Assembly: GCF_018449695.1 (NCBI RefSeq)
Contig: NZ_JAAVUY010000008.1
Span: 1 to 64,000, forward strand
Direction: 5' to 3'
DNA length: 64,000 nucleotides
Source: Bradyrhizobium sp. dw_411
GTDB lineage: Bacteria; Pseudomonadota; Alphaproteobacteria; Rhizobiales; Xanthobacteraceae
Positions 25,910 through 34,336 of this stretch are shown piece by piece. The position numbers and the translations under genes are program-made. The notes below the pieces were generated by a model. The model did no database searches. It saw nothing but the letters and a program-made list of their open reading frames with translations, and was not told the origin of the DNA. Position 1 is the first letter of the stretch, and each line of letters opens with the position of its first letter.

Positions 25910-26131
25910 CAGAGTTCTCCCTGTTGCACACGTCGCAGAGCGACGGGCCCAGGCGTCGCCGCTGATTCAGCGTGCTGACGCCCGGTGGTGCCGATATCAT
26001 TTCGGTCACCTGTACTGCCGCCTTTGCTATTCCGATAGTTGCGAGTTTGTCGCGCGACGATTTCACGCAAATTGTTCTTCAACGCGTGTCTATCGATATC
26101 GTCTCTGCTTGAGCGGCGAACGCCACCCGCA

Positions 26132-26383
26132 CTATGTACTCGGCTGGCGAACCTGCCTCGCCTGATTCATCAAATCTTCCAGCTCGGCCCGTTTGCGCGA
26201 GATCAGGAGTTGCGCTGACGCACTGTCCAGACCGGACTGTTGCAACTGGCGGATGACAGAGCCGAGATCGACGAGCTGCCCGCGCAGTCTTTCGATTTTG
26301 CAGGATCTTTCATATGAGGACCGTTCATATGAACAGCTTTCGAAGGAAGATTTTTCAAATGAGGACAGCGGCTCATCGCTCAT
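26132..26383 (-). CDS. Small repeat-containing protein of unknown function
   Basis: An 83-residue protein starting MSDEPLSSFEK. Residues about 7-27 form a five-residue repeat, SSFEK, SSFES, CSYER, SSYER, seen also at DNA level. The rest, from KIERLRGQLVDLGSVIRQLQ, is a helical, heptad-like region with ELEDLMNQARQVR at the end, probably a short coiled coil. I do not recognise a family. It follows the gene at 26424-26690 on the same strand, 40 bp away, and the two may form one unit. The start is the first ATG that gives a sensible N-terminus; the frame is open further upstream. Confidence 0.5.
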   Translation of the reverse strand: MSDEPLSSFEKSSFESCSYERSSYERSCKIERLRGQLVDLGSVIRQLQQSGLDSASAQLLISRKRAELEDLMNQARQVRQPST

Positions 26384-26423
26384 GCCGGCTATGGCGCTTC
26401 GCGCGCTCCCCCAGATTCGAATA

Positions 26424-26690
26424 TCAGGACCACTTCCCCAGCACCTTGCGGGCCGGCCGATAATTCCCGCGGAGTCTTTCCGCGATGTTGGCACCCTGTT
26501 CGCTGCCGCCAAGAACGTCCCGCTCCCGGATCAGGCTGATCATTTCCCGGCGCATCGCCATCAGTCCGAGCGAGGTTTCCGCGCAATCCAGGTCACGGTT
26601 GATCAGGTCCCGGATGGAACCCTCGGTGTCCAGCATTTTGGCTCTTAGAGTGCTGATTTTACGTCGAATTTCATTGATTTTATTGTCCAT
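26424..26690 (-). CDS. Small helical protein of unknown function
   Basis: An 88-residue charged protein starting MDNKINEIRRKISTLRAKML and continuing with SIRDLINRDLDCAETSLGLM and REMISLIRERDVLGG. It is all-helical in appearance and probably forms a coiled coil. The start at 26690 is preferred to an ATG 15 bp upstream. It diverges from the DUF3072 gene with only 59 bp in between. I do not recognise a family; a structural or stress-response small protein is possible but not shown. Confidence 0.55.
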   Translation of the reverse strand: MDNKINEIRRKISTLRAKMLDTEGSIRDLINRDLDCAETSLGLMAMRREMISLIRERDVLGGSEQGANIAERLRGNYRPARKVLGKWS

Positions 26691-26749
26691 GCCTTGATAG
26701 AACAAATAAAGAACATAGAGTCAAGTCCGGGATTGGCGAGGTGATAAAA

Positions 26750-26926
26750 ATGAGCATTCAGAAGCGATTGACCGAACAGATGACCCGCGCCCAGGCGTTG
26801 AAACTTCGCAGCCTGAGCGAGGAAGCGTATCAACCGAGATTGTTCGAACATCACCTCTCGCAGGCCGAAGCTGCGCGGCGGATCGAAGTGCTGAAACAGG
26901 AAATCGCACTCGCCGATTCATTCTGA
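26750..26926 (+). CDS. DUF3072-like small protein
   Basis: A 58-residue protein, MSIQKRLTEQMTRAQALKL at the start, then LRSLSEEAYQPRLFEHHLSQ and AEAARRIEVLKQEIAL in parts. The pattern 'MT.AQA..L..LSEEA......L..AEA..RI..LK' matches DUF3072, a short helical domain of unknown function found with other small regulators. GAGGTGA precedes the ATG at 26750 by about 7 bases; a GTG at 26741 overlaps that site and is less likely. Confidence 0.7.
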   Translation: MSIQKRLTEQMTRAQALKLRSLSEEAYQPRLFEHHLSQAEAARRIEVLKQEIALADSF

Positions 26927-27039
26927 TGTGCAATCGCGCTCAGCCCTCGGGGCTGCGTGACATCAATCACATTCAATCCGTCGCTTAGGTTCTACGGTCG
27001 CGTCATTCGAACGGTGAACCTCACAAACGGAGATTAAAG

Positions 27040-27306
27040 ATGTTTCGCAAACTCGCTGTTGCTCTCGTCGCAGTCGCTTCGCTTTCTGCCGCTCCGGCCT
27101 TCGCATTCGGTGGTCACTTCGGCGGTGGTCACTTCGGTCACGGTCATTTCGGCGGCCATCATTTTGCCGGTGGCCATTTCCATGGCGGTCACTTTTATCA
27201 TGGTGGCTTCTACCGCAGCGGCGTCTACGCGGTTGGTTACGGATATTCCTGCTATCGCACGATCTGGACCGACTTCGGGGCCATTCGCATCAACGTCTGC
27301 AACTGA
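27040..27306 (+). CDS. Secreted Gly/His-rich small protein
   Basis: An 88-residue protein with a signal peptide (MFRKLAVALVAVASLSAAPA, cleavage near AFA) followed by a repeat-rich region GGHFGGGHFGHGHFGGHHF and GGHFHGGHFYHGGFYRSG. Many histidines in GGHF units suggest metal binding (Ni, Cu or Zn). The C-terminal part contains two cysteines (YSCYRTIW and INVCN) that could form a disulfide. AACGGAGATTAAAG in front gives a ribosome binding site. Similar Gly/His-rich exported proteins are common in Bradyrhizobium and have no assigned function. A strong GC hairpin follows at 27347-27372. Confidence 0.75.
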   Translation: MFRKLAVALVAVASLSAAPAFAFGGHFGGGHFGHGHFGGHHFAGGHFHGGHFYHGGFYRSGVYAVGYGYSCYRTIWTDFGAIRINVCN

Positions 27307-27346
27307 TTGCTCTCTGCTATAACATTCTTGGCAATTGAAGTTCTCG

Positions 27347-27372
27347 GCGCCCCAGTCCCCCGGCTGGGGCGC
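27347..27372. terminator. Strong hairpin after the Gly/His-rich gene
   Basis: GCGCCCCAG and CTGGGGCGC pair perfectly around an 8-base loop, starting 40 bp past the stop at 27306. No U-run follows, so it may be a Rho-assisted or mRNA-stabilising structure instead of a classical terminator. The rest of 27307-27536 shows no gene. Confidence 0.5.
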
Positions 27373-27536
27373 GCCCTCTGATCAGCCGGAGAACGCCGTC
27401 CCGCGCGCCTCGGTTTCGTTTGCATCGCCTCAACTTTTCAGTCTAGAAGCCATATGATCATGCCTCTGATCAGACCTCCGATCATGCCTTGGCATGGCAA
27501 GCTTCTGCCCGAAAAATAACGAGAAACACGGCGAAC

Positions 27537-28793
27537 GTGACCCGATCCAATACCCGAACGCTCTTCTTCGCGCTGCTGGCGTTGGCCTGTGGCCACACGC
27601 TTTCGACCTGTCTGCGGACATTGCCGGGGATCAGCCTCGATCTGATGGCAACTGATTTTGCTACCGCACCGCAAACCCTCGCGAGCCTGATCGCGGTCTA
27701 TCATTTCTCGTTCGCGGCGATGCAGATACCGGTTGGCGCGGCGATGGACCGGTTCGGGGTACGGCGGGTTTCGCTGATCTTGTTTGCCGGGACGATCCTC
27801 GGCGCGCTGGCGAGCGGCTTTGCGACTAACACCGCCAGCTTCGTGTTCGCGCAATTCCTGATCGGCGTTTCGACCTCGGGCATGCTGATGGGTCCGATGA
27901 CGCTGGCGGCCAAGCAGCTTCCGCCGGAACGGTTTGGCCTCTGGTCCGGCGCCATTCTTTCCGTCGGCAATACCGGCATGCTGCTCTCGGCGAGTCCGCT
28001 CGCCTTCGTTATCGAACATTACGGCTGGCGCGCGGGCTTCCTGATCTCGGCGGTGATCGGCGTCGTGATCGCAGCGGCGGTATTTTTCCTGGTCCCGAAA
28101 GATCGGATCGAGGAAAAGCAACGCCCCTCTCCGCTCACGCAGATGTCCGAGGTGCTGCGCCTCGGCTTTTCGCGCCCGATGCGCGGCATCATCGCGCTGG
28201 CGCTGGTTTCGCTCGCCTCCACGCTGGTGCTGAGGGGGGTGTGGGCCGGCCCATGGCTGATGGACGTCAAAGGCCTGACGCGAATCCAGGCCGGCAACCA
28301 GCTCGGCCTTTTCACGCTCTCGCTGATAACAGCGCCGCTATGTGCGGGAATGATCGATCGAAGGTTCGGTCACCGCCGGATGATTCTGGCAGCCGGACAT
28401 CTCCTGGGGGCGGTCTGCATAGCGCTGATGGCCCTGGGCGGGCCTGATTCCATTCTTCCGCATCTGTTTCATGTGCAAATGCTGCCGCCGCAATTCGATC
28501 TGGTCATGCTGGTCACGATGGGCTTCACCGTCTCGACCCAATCATTGCTGTTCGGCATGACGACGCAATTGATGGGCCCGGAAATGGCCGGCAGGGCGCT
28601 GGCAGCGACCAATCTGGCCGTGTTTCTGGGCACCGCGTTGCTGCAATCCGCCACCGGCGTGGTGGCGGCGAAATATGGCCTCGCGGCCGTGCTGATGTTC
28701 GTCGCCGCGGCGCTGGCTGTCGGTGCGCTGACTTTCTTTTTCTATACGCGGCCGGCACCTAACCCGCAGCCGGAGCCACCCGCGGCAGGATGA
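27537..28793 (+). CDS. MFS transporter
   Basis: A 418-residue 12-span transporter. It starts from GTG at 27537 (MTRSNTRTLFFALLALACGH); a TTG at 27489 would add 16 charged residues before the first membrane segment. MFS signatures are AAMDRFGVRRVSLILFAG after segment 2 and DRRFGHRRMILAAGHL in the second half. Substrate unknown. The last ten codons (NPQPEPPAAG) lie inside a 73-bp sequence copied from the 3' end of a histidine-kinase gene (29794-29866), so the present C-terminus is probably a by-product of that duplication. Confidence 0.88.
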   Translation: MTRSNTRTLFFALLALACGHTLSTCLRTLPGISLDLMATDFATAPQTLASLIAVYHFSFAAMQIPVGAAMDRFGVRRVSLILFAGTILGALASGFATNTASFVFAQFLIGVSTSGMLMGPMTLAAKQLPPERFGLWSGAILSVGNTGMLLSASPLAFVIEHYGWRAGFLISAVIGVVIAAAVFFLVPKDRIEEKQRPSPLTQMSEVLRLGFSRPMRGIIALALVSLASTLVLRGVWAGPWLMDVKGLTRIQAGNQLGLFTLSLITAPLCAGMIDRRFGHRRMILAAGHLLGAVCIALMALGGPDSILPHLFHVQMLPPQFDLVMLVTMGFTVSTQSLLFGMTTQLMGPEMAGRALAATNLAVFLGTALLQSATGVVAAKYGLAAVLMFVAAALAVGALTFFFYTRPAPNPQPEPPAAG

Positions 28794-28830
28794 TCCTGAT
28801 TGTCGTTCCCTCGTCGGGCTCGCCGTCGAG
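28758..28830 (-). pseudogene. Scar: 3' end of a histidine-kinase gene
   Basis: On the minus strand this stretch reads LDGEPDEGTTIRIILPRVAP and a stop, which matches the C-terminus of the kinase at 29795-31102 (LDSEPDEGTTIRIILPRVAP). The DNA of 28758-28830 and 29794-29866 agrees in 68 of 73 bases. Everything upstream of the kinase tail is missing. The duplicated end now overlaps the end of the MFS gene, and the 28909-29772 barrel gene sits between the two copies. Confidence 0.8.
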
Positions 28831-28908
28831 CCGCGATCGGATTTCCACAGCGTCGAGCGCATCGGTTTATCGGACATGGCGCCGCTTTTTGTCCGGCACG
28901 GGATTTAC

Positions 28909-29772
28909 TCACCAATAAACGTTTAGCCGCAGTTGCGTCTTCAAGTCATACACCGGGTAATCCCTGAGCAAGGGAACGCCGACCTCGAGCGACAGCGCAA
29001 CCGTATCGGAGAGTTTCTTGCCGACACGGACATCAAAGGGAATGAACCATCGGCCGGTCTGTCCCGTGATGGGATCTCCAAAATTGACGCGGATATCCGG
29101 ACTTGGAAACAAGGTAAGCGACCATCGATCCGGCAACCCGATATTGAACATCGGCGCGAACTGAAGGTTGCTGATGTTCCTCTTGGTTGGATCGCCGGCC
29201 ACGCTGACGTCATAGCGCAAGAGCGGCTCGAAATAACTTGACGCACTGATCTCCGGCAGGCCAAGCCGGGCGCCGACGATCGGCATGACCTGCCACTTTC
29301 CCGAACCGAGCGCGTCGTCACCCGTCGGCGCGATCAACCGCATGCCAAAGCCGAACGCCAGGCGCGAACTGACATTGCGAATGAGCGCAGCCTGCGCATC
29401 GATGTCGCCGTTGCCATACAAATAATCGCCATTCGGATTATTCGAGTTAATTGGATTCCTGGCCAGCAATGGCAAATCCCAACGCGTCGCCACAATCCAC
29501 CCTGACGGGAGATCGAAGGCATGATCGTAGCGTAAATTCAACGTCTCGGTCGTAACTTCACGCGTCGAACCCGGCGCCGTCTTGTACTCCGTCATGGCTT
29601 GAAACATGTTCGGCGGCGGCTTGAAAAAATCGGGCGCTCCGGTGTCTTCAAGAAAATTTTGCGCAGTGGTCTGCGATGCGGCTGGTGTCGGGAGCAGCAG
29701 ACAAGGCGCAAGGATACAGGCGGCCAAGCCGCAAAATCGCCGTCCATGTCGCAACCGGCGATTGCCCATCAT
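28909..29772 (-). CDS. Outer-membrane-type beta-barrel protein
   Basis: A 287-residue exported protein. The signal peptide (residues about 1-33, RRFCGLAACILAPCLLLP) ends near PAASQ. The rest alternates polar and hydrophobic residues in strands such as WIVATRWDLPLLARNP, LAFGFGMRLIAPTGDD and ALSLEVGVPLL, and the last residue is an aromatic Trp, as in outer-membrane proteins recognised by the BAM complex. Similarity is to small barrel transporters of the 'MetA-pathway of phenol degradation' type, though the match is weak. It sits between the two copies of the kinase 3' end. Confidence 0.65.
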   Translation of the reverse strand: MMGNRRLRHGRRFCGLAACILAPCLLLPTPAASQTTAQNFLEDTGAPDFFKPPPNMFQAMTEYKTAPGSTREVTTETLNLRYDHAFDLPSGWIVATRWDLPLLARNPINSNNPNGDYLYGNGDIDAQAALIRNVSSRLAFGFGMRLIAPTGDDALGSGKWQVMPIVGARLGLPEISASSYFEPLLRYDVSVAGDPTKRNISNLQFAPMFNIGLPDRWSLTLFPSPDIRVNFGDPITGQTGRWFIPFDVRVGKKLSDTVALSLEVGVPLLRDYPVYDLKTQLRLNVYW

Positions 29773-29794
29773 CGCTACTCATACAGCAGCCGCC

Positions 29795-31102
29795 CTAATC
29801 CGCCGCCGGAGCCACCCGCGGCAGGATGATCCTGATTGTCGTTCCCTCATCGGGTTCGCTGTCGAGATTGATCCGGCCGCCGAGGCAATTGGTCACGACG
29901 GTGTGGACGATGTGCAGGCCCAAACCCGTACAGCCGCGATCGCGGCGCGTCGTGAAGAACGGATCGAACGCCTTGCGCCTGACATCGAGGTCCATGCCGC
30001 AGCCATCGTCGGAAAAAGCAATTTCGACATTGTTCTTTCCCGAAGCCCGCACCCCGATATCGACGACACCTCCCTTGCCATCGACAAACGCATGCGTCAC
30101 CGCGTTGAGAAAAAGATTGGTCAGCACCTGCCCATAGGGGCCGGGATAGCTGTTCATCGCCAGCCCCGGCTGGCAGTCGACACGCAGCGTCACGTTTTTC
30201 TCGCTGAGACCCGGCCGCAAACTTTTGATCACCTGTTCGGTGAGCTCGCCGAGATCGAAGATACGCTGATTGGCGTAACTGCGGTCGGTCGCGACCTGCT
30301 TGAACGACTGGATCATCTCGGCCGCTTGATGGAGATTGGCGACCAGTTGCGATGACGCCGCACGGCTGATTTCGAAGAACTCCTTCAATGTGGACCGCTT
30401 GAGCCTGTCTTGCGCCAGTTCCGCCGCGATCAAACTGATTTTCCGCTCCAGCGATGACGCCACGGTCAGGCTGGTGCCGACGGGATTGTTGATTTCGTGC
30501 GCGACACCCGCCACCAGCCGGCCGAGCGCGGCGAGCTTTTCCGATTCAATCAGGAAGTTCTGGGTCTCCTGCATGTGGCGCAATGCCGCTTCGGCCGCAT
30601 CCCTGGCGATACGCAGCGCCTGTTCGCTGGCATGAAGCGCCGCCTCGGCGCGCTTGCGCTCGGTGACTTCTTCGGCCGCGACATTGATTCCGACGATATC
30701 GCCGGCCGCATTGCGCAGCGGATGCCAATACGTGACCCAAAAGCGCTCCTCGGCCTGGTCGGCGCGCTGGCCGGCGACCTCGATGCCGGTGACGGGATCG
30801 CCCGTTCTCATGATCGAACGGACGATGTCTTCGACCGCATCCGCCAAACCCGGCACACAATCCCGCACGGTCCGCCCCAGATGATCTTCAACCGAGATCC
30901 CGCAGAGATCGGTCAGGCGCTGGTTAATTTGCAGATAGCGGCAGTCCGGCGACAGCACGGCGAGCCCGATCGGCGCGGTGTCATAGATCAACTGCAGCGC
31001 CGGTTGTTGCGGAATCGGCCCACGGACCCTCGGCGGCGGTTTCACCGAGCTACCCCCACGCTCCACGCTCGTTCGCACCAAACGCTCCCCCGTTACGCAC
31101 AC
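29795..31102 (-). CDS. PAS-domain sensor histidine kinase
   Basis: A 435-residue soluble kinase. A PAS domain (about residues 35-150, with GLAVLSPDCRYLQINQRL and WHPLRNAAGDIVGINVAAEE) is followed by a helical linker and the phospho-acceptor H202 in ALGRLVAGVAHEINNPVGT, then an ATPase domain with N-box NLFLNAVTHAF, DDGCGMD and the G2-type TGLGLHIVHTVV. There is no membrane segment, so it senses a cytoplasmic signal. No response regulator is next to it. The HEINNPVGT box is typical of NtrB-type kinases. The last 70 bp are duplicated at 28758-28830. Confidence 0.9.
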   Translation of the reverse strand: MCVTGERLVRTSVERGGSSVKPPPRVRGPIPQQPALQLIYDTAPIGLAVLSPDCRYLQINQRLTDLCGISVEDHLGRTVRDCVPGLADAVEDIVRSIMRTGDPVTGIEVAGQRADQAEERFWVTYWHPLRNAAGDIVGINVAAEEVTERKRAEAALHASEQALRIARDAAEAALRHMQETQNFLIESEKLAALGRLVAGVAHEINNPVGTSLTVASSLERKISLIAAELAQDRLKRSTLKEFFEISRAASSQLVANLHQAAEMIQSFKQVATDRSYANQRIFDLGELTEQVIKSLRPGLSEKNVTLRVDCQPGLAMNSYPGPYGQVLTNLFLNAVTHAFVDGKGGVVDIGVRASGKNNVEIAFSDDGCGMDLDVRRKAFDPFFTTRRDRGCTGLGLHIVHTVVTNCLGGRINLDSEPDEGTTIRIILPRVAPAAD

Positions 31103-31164
31103 CCTTCACGGTTGGCCATCAGCAGCCGCCAGCATATACCATTTCTCACCCGCCATGACCGCCT

Positions 31165-31208
31165 TCAAAGCGGATTGACGTAATTTGTGATCGCGACCCT
31201 GGCGCAGC
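31165..31208 (-). pseudogene. Scar: 3' end of an HlyD (yiaV-like) gene
   Basis: These 44 bases match 35542-35584, the 3' end of the HlyD gene, at 39 of 43 positions plus one inserted base. On the minus strand it can be read VAITNYVNPL and a stop, against IAITNYINPF in the intact gene. It lies 8 bp past the stop of the DUF1254/DUF1214 gene whose paralogue (36737) stands before the intact yiaWV-like pair. Confidence 0.75.
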
Positions 31209-31215
31209 CGCCCCC

Positions 31216-32247
31216 TCAGGGCGCGGCCTGCGCCCCGGGGAAACTCCATTGTCCGTTCAAAATCTCCGGTTGCGCCCGATAGAGGCGCACCATGTAATTC
31301 CAGCCATTTACGATCGGCAGGCAATTAGCGATCTTGCCATCGCAACCGCCGAATTGAACGGCAATTGAATCTTCCTTTCCCTTCTTTGCCGTGATGCTGT
31401 TGAGCGTGTAGGCGTTGTCGGGATTCTTTTCGAAATAGCCTTTTGCGTTGTAGACGCTGATAGACCAGAAGCCATCGACCGGCACTTTGCCGACATCGAG
31501 CTTGTAGACCGTGCTGCCATCGTTTTTGGCTGGTGTAACGCTCAAATAGAGAGCGTCCTTGTCCGGATTGCCACCCCATGCCGCCGCGGCCTGGATGAGG
31601 CGTCGCACCGGATCGACCTGTCCTCGTGCACCGAACGATCGACGCGTATCCGGAATCGTGGAGGCAAGAACCAGAAGAGCATCGCGTACCTTCTTCTGGC
31701 TGACCAAATCCCAATTGGGTACCTCGAAACGACCCGGACCGGCCTGCTTGACTGTGATCGCGTCCTGCAGCGCAACCGCCTGTTTGATATCTTCCGGATT
31801 GTTGGGATCGGCCAATGTCCGGACCGCCAATCCGAGGTAGCGGGTGCCAATCCGCTCACGCGTGAAGGTATGTGATCCCGAGCCATAATATACAGCGGGC
31901 ACATATTGATCCTCGTCGATCACCTGCAACGACATGAAACGATTGCCGGCGTCAGGCATACCGATCGTCACAGCTCCGGCATCGAGATCGAAGATCGCGA
32001 CGGAATAGAGTGTGTCGCGATTGCCGCGCACGACGAACTGGTCATCGATTCCCATCGGAGTGCGGCGGTGGTTAAACTTGCCCAAGGCGCCGTCCTTGAC
32101 CGACAGGCCGAAGAACATGTCGGTCTCGGCGCGAATGAAGTTGTCGGCGGTGACGGGTAAGGCCCCTCCGGAGGTCTGCGCGTCAGCGCCGGGAGCGAAC
32201 ATCATAATTGACAGCATCGCTGTCGCGCATTGTTTGGTGATCGACAT
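31216..32247 (-). CDS. DUF1254/DUF1214 exported protein, paralogue A
   Basis: A 343-residue exported protein with signal peptide (AMLSIMMFAPGADAQ). The N-terminal DUF1254-like region has NRDTLYSVAIFDLDAGAVTI and the C-terminal DUF1214 region has VDGFWSISVYNAKGYFEKNP, with NCLPIVNGWNY near the end. It is strongly similar along its whole length to the 36737-37768 protein, of identical length. The fold of these domains is known to be a beta-sandwich, but the enzymatic role is unsettled. It follows the longer DUF1254 gene (32273) by 25 bp on the same strand. Confidence 0.85.
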   Translation of the reverse strand: MSITKQCATAMLSIMMFAPGADAQTSGGALPVTADNFIRAETDMFFGLSVKDGALGKFNHRRTPMGIDDQFVVRGNRDTLYSVAIFDLDAGAVTIGMPDAGNRFMSLQVIDEDQYVPAVYYGSGSHTFTRERIGTRYLGLAVRTLADPNNPEDIKQAVALQDAITVKQAGPGRFEVPNWDLVSQKKVRDALLVLASTIPDTRRSFGARGQVDPVRRLIQAAAAWGGNPDKDALYLSVTPAKNDGSTVYKLDVGKVPVDGFWSISVYNAKGYFEKNPDNAYTLNSITAKKGKEDSIAVQFGGCDGKIANCLPIVNGWNYMVRLYRAQPEILNGQWSFPGAQAAP

Positions 32248-32272
32248 GGCAATCCTCCTGATTTTTGTTGTG

Positions 32273-33649
32273 CTATTTCACCAGTGCCAAAGCGGGTGGC
32301 TGCCATCCGCCCTGCTTCACGACCTCCTTCGGCACATAGGTCCGAAAGGTCAGCGAGAAAGGCTTGCCGTCCGGCGCCGGCAGCCAGTTTGACTCCGCTA
32401 CGCCGTTGACCGGCTTTGGCCCGATCGTGATCTTCAGCGAACCGTCGGGCTCGTATCTCAACGGCGAATATGTATTGAAATTGAATCGATTGAGCGGATT
32501 GGGAACCACGCGATAGTCAGGCACACCGACCAGGATCACCGACCAGTACGCATTCACCGCGGCTTTCGGCAGCCCATCGGCAGCGAAGTGCATGACGTAG
32601 CTGTTGCCGCCATTGAGAGGCTTTTCATCGCTATCGCGCGTAGCGATGAAATAGACGACCTCGTCAACCGTGTTTGCCCAGATGCCGGCGAAATTGACCG
32701 CGGCTCGAAGCCGGAAGTCCTTGCCAAAATTTCCAACCGGACTTTCGCCTCCCATCCAATGGTTGCGATAGGGCATGGCCTTTGTCAGCGCATAGTCCTG
32801 AAATTCGGGAACGACCTTCTTGAGTTGAGCAGCGACTTTGGTGCGCGCGGCCTCACTTGACCCCACATAGGCCGCCACGGCTCGCACCTTTTGCTGCAGC
32901 TCTGCGGCGTTGGGGGCGACATCGAGCGCACTCGCAAGCCTGGCATCGACGTCATCGAAAATCTCCGGTCCGATCAAGTCCTTGTTGCCAAACATCGGTA
33001 CCGCCGGCGGGACCGCGATGGTCGGCGTGCCAAGGGCGGTCAGGGTGAATTGCTTCTGCAGGCGAACAGCTCCATCGCGATCCGTCTTCAGTTCCACCCG
33101 GCCCAACAATTTGGCTTTGCTGGAATGAAGCTCGATGCGAGATGCATCCGCAGGAATCCGCGCGCTCGATCCAGGCTTGACCAGCGCAAATTTTCCGAAC
33201 GGCTTCGACGGGAACGTACGCTCGTTGATATTGGCGATCACCTCGCCCCATTCATCCAGAATCTGTGCCGTGTAGTAGCGATCCCTGACTTCCGGGACTT
33301 CCAGGATGACCGGTATGCTGTCGTCGGCCGCAATCCAGGCTTCGAGATAGGCCACGTCAAAATTGGGATTGACGAAATCGGCTGAGCCAAGCGGATTGTA
33401 TTTGATCGTATTATACGCAAAGCCGGGATCGCTGCGATCCATGTGCTCCTGCCTGATGGCCAGCACGCGGCCCAGCAGATAGATATAGGCATCGGCGATG
33501 GTCCGCTCATCGGGGGCCGGCGGCACAGAAGACTGCGCTCTCGCCGAATCTATCAACGCCATGGATTGAAATGCACCGGATTGAAAGGCATGTGCACCGA
33601 TTGAGCCCAATGCCAGAAGTCCCAGCGACTCTCTACGACTGATTGTCAT
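32273..33649 (-). CDS. DUF1254/DUF1214 Tat-exported protein
   Basis: A 458-residue protein. MTISRRESLGLLALGSIG is a twin-arginine signal, so the protein is exported folded. The DUF1254 region (VAYLEAWIAADDSIPVILEV, DRYYTAQILDEWGEVIANIN) is followed by DUF1214 with AYWSVILVGVPDYRVVPNP and ESNWLPAPDGKPFSLTFRTY at the end. It is the first gene of block A, which repeats the order of 39299-36737 (long DUF1254, short DUF1254/DUF1214). The biochemical function is unknown. Confidence 0.85.
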   Translation of the reverse strand: MTISRRESLGLLALGSIGAHAFQSGAFQSMALIDSARAQSSVPPAPDERTIADAYIYLLGRVLAIRQEHMDRSDPGFAYNTIKYNPLGSADFVNPNFDVAYLEAWIAADDSIPVILEVPEVRDRYYTAQILDEWGEVIANINERTFPSKPFGKFALVKPGSSARIPADASRIELHSSKAKLLGRVELKTDRDGAVRLQKQFTLTALGTPTIAVPPAVPMFGNKDLIGPEIFDDVDARLASALDVAPNAAELQQKVRAVAAYVGSSEAARTKVAAQLKKVVPEFQDYALTKAMPYRNHWMGGESPVGNFGKDFRLRAAVNFAGIWANTVDEVVYFIATRDSDEKPLNGGNSYVMHFAADGLPKAAVNAYWSVILVGVPDYRVVPNPLNRFNFNTYSPLRYEPDGSLKITIGPKPVNGVAESNWLPAPDGKPFSLTFRTYVPKEVVKQGGWQPPALALVK

Positions 33650-33917
33650 GGACCAATGTCCTCCAGATTTATACGTCCGGCATCGGCAGGTTCGCGGCCG
33701 CTGCGCAGTGACGCAATTAATTCAGTGCAATAAACACAATGCGATCAGACCGGCGCTTGATATGAACTGCCGGCAGGCGGCGCTACACTGGAAGTGCAAT
33801 CACTGACCGGAAAATGCCGGGCTCGAAAAAATTTGTGCGTTTCCTGCGCTGCACAATCGCAGCAGGGATTGCGGTGATAGAGTAGCGGCTGATGCGCGCG
33901 GATCTCATGATCCCGCC

Positions 33918-34280
33918 ATGATCGAGACCGACACGTCGGACGCGCGCATACTCATCGTGTGCCTTCGAGGACTTGTGCTGACGCGGGAATTTTCCGGCAT
34001 GGCCAGGCTTATGGAGGGCAAACAGATGAGCCATTTCCAGATGCTTCAGGATTGGCGTTTACTCAAGCAGTGGAATATGGAGGGCTGGTCAGTTGCCGCA
34101 CTGCAGCCCTGGAGCGCGGCTGCCCCACATTTCAAATCTGTTGCGATCATCCATGACGGCGTCTGGAACCGCCAGGCGGCTCTGTTCGCTGCAATCTTGC
34201 GCCGTGAAAATGTGCTGGTGCGGTCCTGGAGGCCTGGAAGCCTGTCGAACGCCAGCCAGTGGTTACTGAACCTGGCGTGA
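33918..34280 (+). CDS. STAS/SEC14-like (SpoIIAA-like) small protein
   Basis: A 120-residue protein. The C-terminal half follows a pattern I associate with rhizobial SpoIIAA-like proteins: DWRLLKQWNMEGWSVAAL, then APHFKSVAIIHDGVWNRQAA and LLFAAILRRENVLVRSWRPG-like sequence with ASQWLL at the end. The N-terminal half (MIETDTSDARILIVCLRGLV) is a weaker match to the usual first strands. It lies alone between the Tat protein gene and the AraC gene, which converges on it. The intergenic DNA 33650-33917 shows no other gene. Start uncertain; ATG at 34026 is an alternative. Confidence 0.5.
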   Translation: MIETDTSDARILIVCLRGLVLTREFSGMARLMEGKQMSHFQMLQDWRLLKQWNMEGWSVAALQPWSAAAPHFKSVAIIHDGVWNRQAALFAAILRRENVLVRSWRPGSLSNASQWLLNLA

Positions 34281-34336
34281 GTGAGTCCCGCGAGAGACGT
34301 GCTGGCGGCCCGACACGGCACGCCAAAGCCTGGAGG

